A DNA stretch of 64,000 nt from Pseudonocardia halophobica (GTDB taxonomy: Bacteria > Actinomycetota > Actinomycetes > Mycobacteriales > Pseudonocardiaceae): contig NZ_BSFQ01000002.1 of NCBI RefSeq assembly GCF_027922425.1, positions 124,001-188,000 on the forward strand, written 5' to 3'. Every line of letters starts with the position of its first letter. The first letter of the stretch is position 1. Positions 62,428-64,000 of the stretch are shown here, piece after piece. The notes beneath the pieces are model-generated. The model had not been told where the DNA came from, did no database searches, and was given only the letters and a program-made list of their open reading frames with translations. Position numbers and translations under genes: made by a program.

Positions 62428-63797
62428 GACGTCCCGAGGGCGGCCCAGGCTCCGTACCCGCCGAGCAGGTCGGACACGTCGGCGAACCCGGCGCGGCGCA
62501 ACAGCGAGGCGGCCACGCTGGAGCGGTAGCCGCCGGCGCAGTAGGCGACCACGGGCCGGTCCGACGGGATCTCGGCGAGGCGCTTCGGCAGCTGCGCGAG
62601 CGGGATGTGCCAGGCGCCCGGGATCGCACCCCGAGCGAGCTCACCGGAGTTGCGGACGTCGACCACGACCGGACGCACCGGCCCGTGCAGCGCCTCGGTG
62701 AGCTGTGGAGCGGTCACCCGGCTGGCGCGCGCGATGCGCCCCGGCGCGTCGACGAACGCATCCTCGGGCTGGCGCAGGTAGCCGGCGACGCGGTCGAACC
62801 CTATGCGAGCGAGCCGCACCACGATCTCCTCCTCGCGGTCCTGCGGGGCGACCACGACGACCTGCTCGTCCGGGCGCACGACCGTGCCCGCGCTCTCGGC
62901 GAACCGACCGTCGGCCGGGACGTTCAGTGAGCCGGCCAGGTACCCGGCGGCGAACTCCTGCGGGTCTCGGGCGTCGACCACCACCGCCCCGGCCTCCTGC
63001 AGCCGGAGCACCTCGGCCAGGTCGAGCGGCTGAGCGTGCCGGGCGGGGTCGAACACCTCGTGGGCGCGGCGGTTGAGCACCGCGTCGTAGACGAAGTAGT
63101 CCGGCGCCGCCGGCTGACCGGCAGTCACCAGGGCGACGAAGTCCTCCTCGTCCATCGGCCGGCACGCGTAGTTCCCGGTCCGCTGCTCGCCGATGGTCGA
63201 CGAGCGCTCGGTGGAGAGGTTCTTCCCGCAGGCCGAGCCGGCGCCGTGGGCCGGGAAGACCCGGACCCGGTCGGGCAGGGTCATCAGCCGGAGAACCGAG
63301 GCGTACAGCATCCGGCCGAGGTCGTCGGCGGTGTGTCCGATCGAGGCGAGCAGATCGGGCCGCCCGACGTCGCCGATGAACAGCGCGTCCCCGGTGAGCA
63401 CGCCGTAGGGCACCTCGTCGCCGGCGTGTTCGTACACGAGAACGCTGATCGACTCGGGGGTGTGCCCGGGTGTCTCCCAGATCTCGAGGACCACGTCGCC
63501 CAGCGCGACGCGTTCGCCGTCGGCGAGGTGTCGCACGGGGAACTCGGCCTGAGCCCGGGAACCGAACCCGATCCACGCCCCCGTGGCCTGCGCCAGCTCG
63601 AGATGACCGGCCAGGAAGTCCGCGTGGAAGTGCGTGTCGATCACCCCGACGATCCGCAGCCCGTGCGCCTGCGCGTCGGCGAGGTACTCGCCCACGTCAC
63701 GGCGGGGGTCGACGACGACCGCCTGCCCCGTCGTCTCGTCCCCGACCAGGTACGACGCCTGGGACAGGCAGTCCAGGTAGTACTGGGTGAAGATCAT
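62379..63797 (-). CDS. MBL-fold persulfide dioxygenase-like protein with two rhodanese domains
   Basis: 472 residues. Residues 1-240 are an ETHE1-like metallo-beta-lactamase domain: [12 protein letters not shown] (His56, His58, Asp60, with Phe61 where relatives have His), [32 protein letters not shown] and [11 protein letters not shown]. Two rhodanese domains follow: the first (about 255-355, [20 protein letters not shown]) lacks a cysteine at its active loop, the second (about 370-460) has it in [12 protein letters not shown]. Such fusions oxidise persulfide and transfer sulfane sulfur, protecting from sulfide. ATG 63797 is the start. Confidence 0.87.
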   Translation of the reverse strand: MIFTQYYLDCLSQASYLVGDETTGQAVVVDPRRDVGEYLADAQAHGLRIVGVIDTHFHADFLAGHLELAQATGAWIGFGSRAQAEFPVRHLADGERVALGDVVLEIWETPGHTPESISVLVYEHAGDEVPYGVLTGDALFIGDVGRPDLLASIGHTADDLGRMLYASVLRLMTLPDRVRVFPAHGAGSACGKNLSTERSSTIGEQRTGNYACRPMDEEDFVALVTAGQPAAPDYFVYDAVLNRRAHEVFDPARHAQPLDLAEVLRLQEAGAVVVDARDPQEFAAGYLAGSLNVPADGRFAESAGTVVRPDEQVVVVAPQDREEEIVVRLARIGFDRVAGYLRQPEDAFVDAPGRIARASRVTAPQLTEALHGPVRPVVVDVRNSGELARGAIPGAWHIPLAQLPKRLAEIPSDRPVVAYCAGGYRSSVAASLLRRAGFADVSDLLGGYGAWAALGTSYRSARSAAATASADR

Positions 63798-64000
63798 GGC
63801 CGCCCTCCTCGCTCGTGGGTGTACTGACACCAGGGGAACCCCCGCGGGTATGGCACCTCTTCCCGGCGATCGGCCCGTCCTCGGTGGGCGAAGGGCCCGA
63901 CGTCCGGCGAGTCCGTTGACCTCTTCGCTCGTCGCCGCGCCCGGGGTGTTGCCGACCGTCGCCTGCACCGGGGGTTGCGGGTGATCAGAGGGCCAGCAGG
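63798..64000. other. 203-base upstream region, window end
   Basis: No gene seen. AGGGCCCGACGTCCGG (63892-63907) has GGGCC-N4-GTCC and matches 10 of 16 positions of the DevR-like consensus; it lies 95 bases before the persulfide dioxygenase gene. Weak evidence alone. Confidence 0.35.

Overview
The window reads as chromosomal DNA of a high-GC actinobacterium. Codon third positions are strongly GC-biased, GTG starts are common, and many genes overlap by 4 bases (ATGA/GTGA). F420-type enzymes, a CtpF-like P-type ATPase and close counterparts of the mycobacterial dormancy proteins Rv1738, Rv0569/Rv2302 and Rv2626c point to Pseudonocardiales, possibly Pseudonocardia. The genus is an inference. No rRNA, tRNA, CRISPR array, insertion sequence or phage gene was seen.

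Region A (1-23405) is a catabolic cluster for a ring compound. Bases 2-13131 form one long + strand run: acyl-CoA dehydrogenases, SDRs, thiolase, CoA-transferase, HMG-CoA-lyase homologue, a BadI/MenB-type crotonase, three more crotonases, an LLM flavin/F420 oxidoreductase, a DUF7064-like protein and an APH-fold kinase. A convergent operon (16050-13192, -) carries a second BadI-type ring hydrolase, an acyl-CoA dehydrogenase and a dienoyl-CoA-reductase-like SDR. Then come an MFS transporter, a GAF-LuxR regulator, and a set resembling the Pseudomonas terp operon: ferredoxin reductase, CYP108-like P450, [2Fe-2S] ferredoxin and zinc alcohol dehydrogenase. Together they suggest oxidation of an allylic methyl on a p-menthane-type monoterpenoid to the acid, CoA-dependent ring opening, and HMG-CoA-lyase-style removal of the branch. 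The aldehyde dehydrogenase and acyl-CoA ligase that this needs are not in the window.

Region B (23640-64000) looks like a hypoxia/dormancy island. It holds narGHJI and a divergent narK-type transporter, a PPOX protein, two cNMP-fold proteins (one fused to an acyltransferase), a CBS protein, four universal stress proteins, an FAD monooxygenase, a Ddn-family protein, a flavodoxin, a CtpF-like ATPase, tandem SpoIIAA-like domains, a stomatin-like protein, PEP synthase, DUF1918, CBS-BON, DUF4389 and DUF1876 proteins, a lone CheB-type esterase domain, a 2-oxoacid dehydrogenase E1alpha/E1beta/E2 plus acetyl-CoA-synthetase-like operon, and a persulfide dioxygenase-rhodanese protein. Many promoters carry dyads resembling DevR/DosR (OsdR) boxes. 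No DevR or DevS gene lies in the window, so the regulator would have to be elsewhere.

Regulatory DNA worth noting: four TGG-N5-CCA-like FadR-type sites (669, 16189, 16292, 16310), a 20-base element repeated before the reductase and P450 genes (19079, 20448), and the DevR-like boxes of region B.
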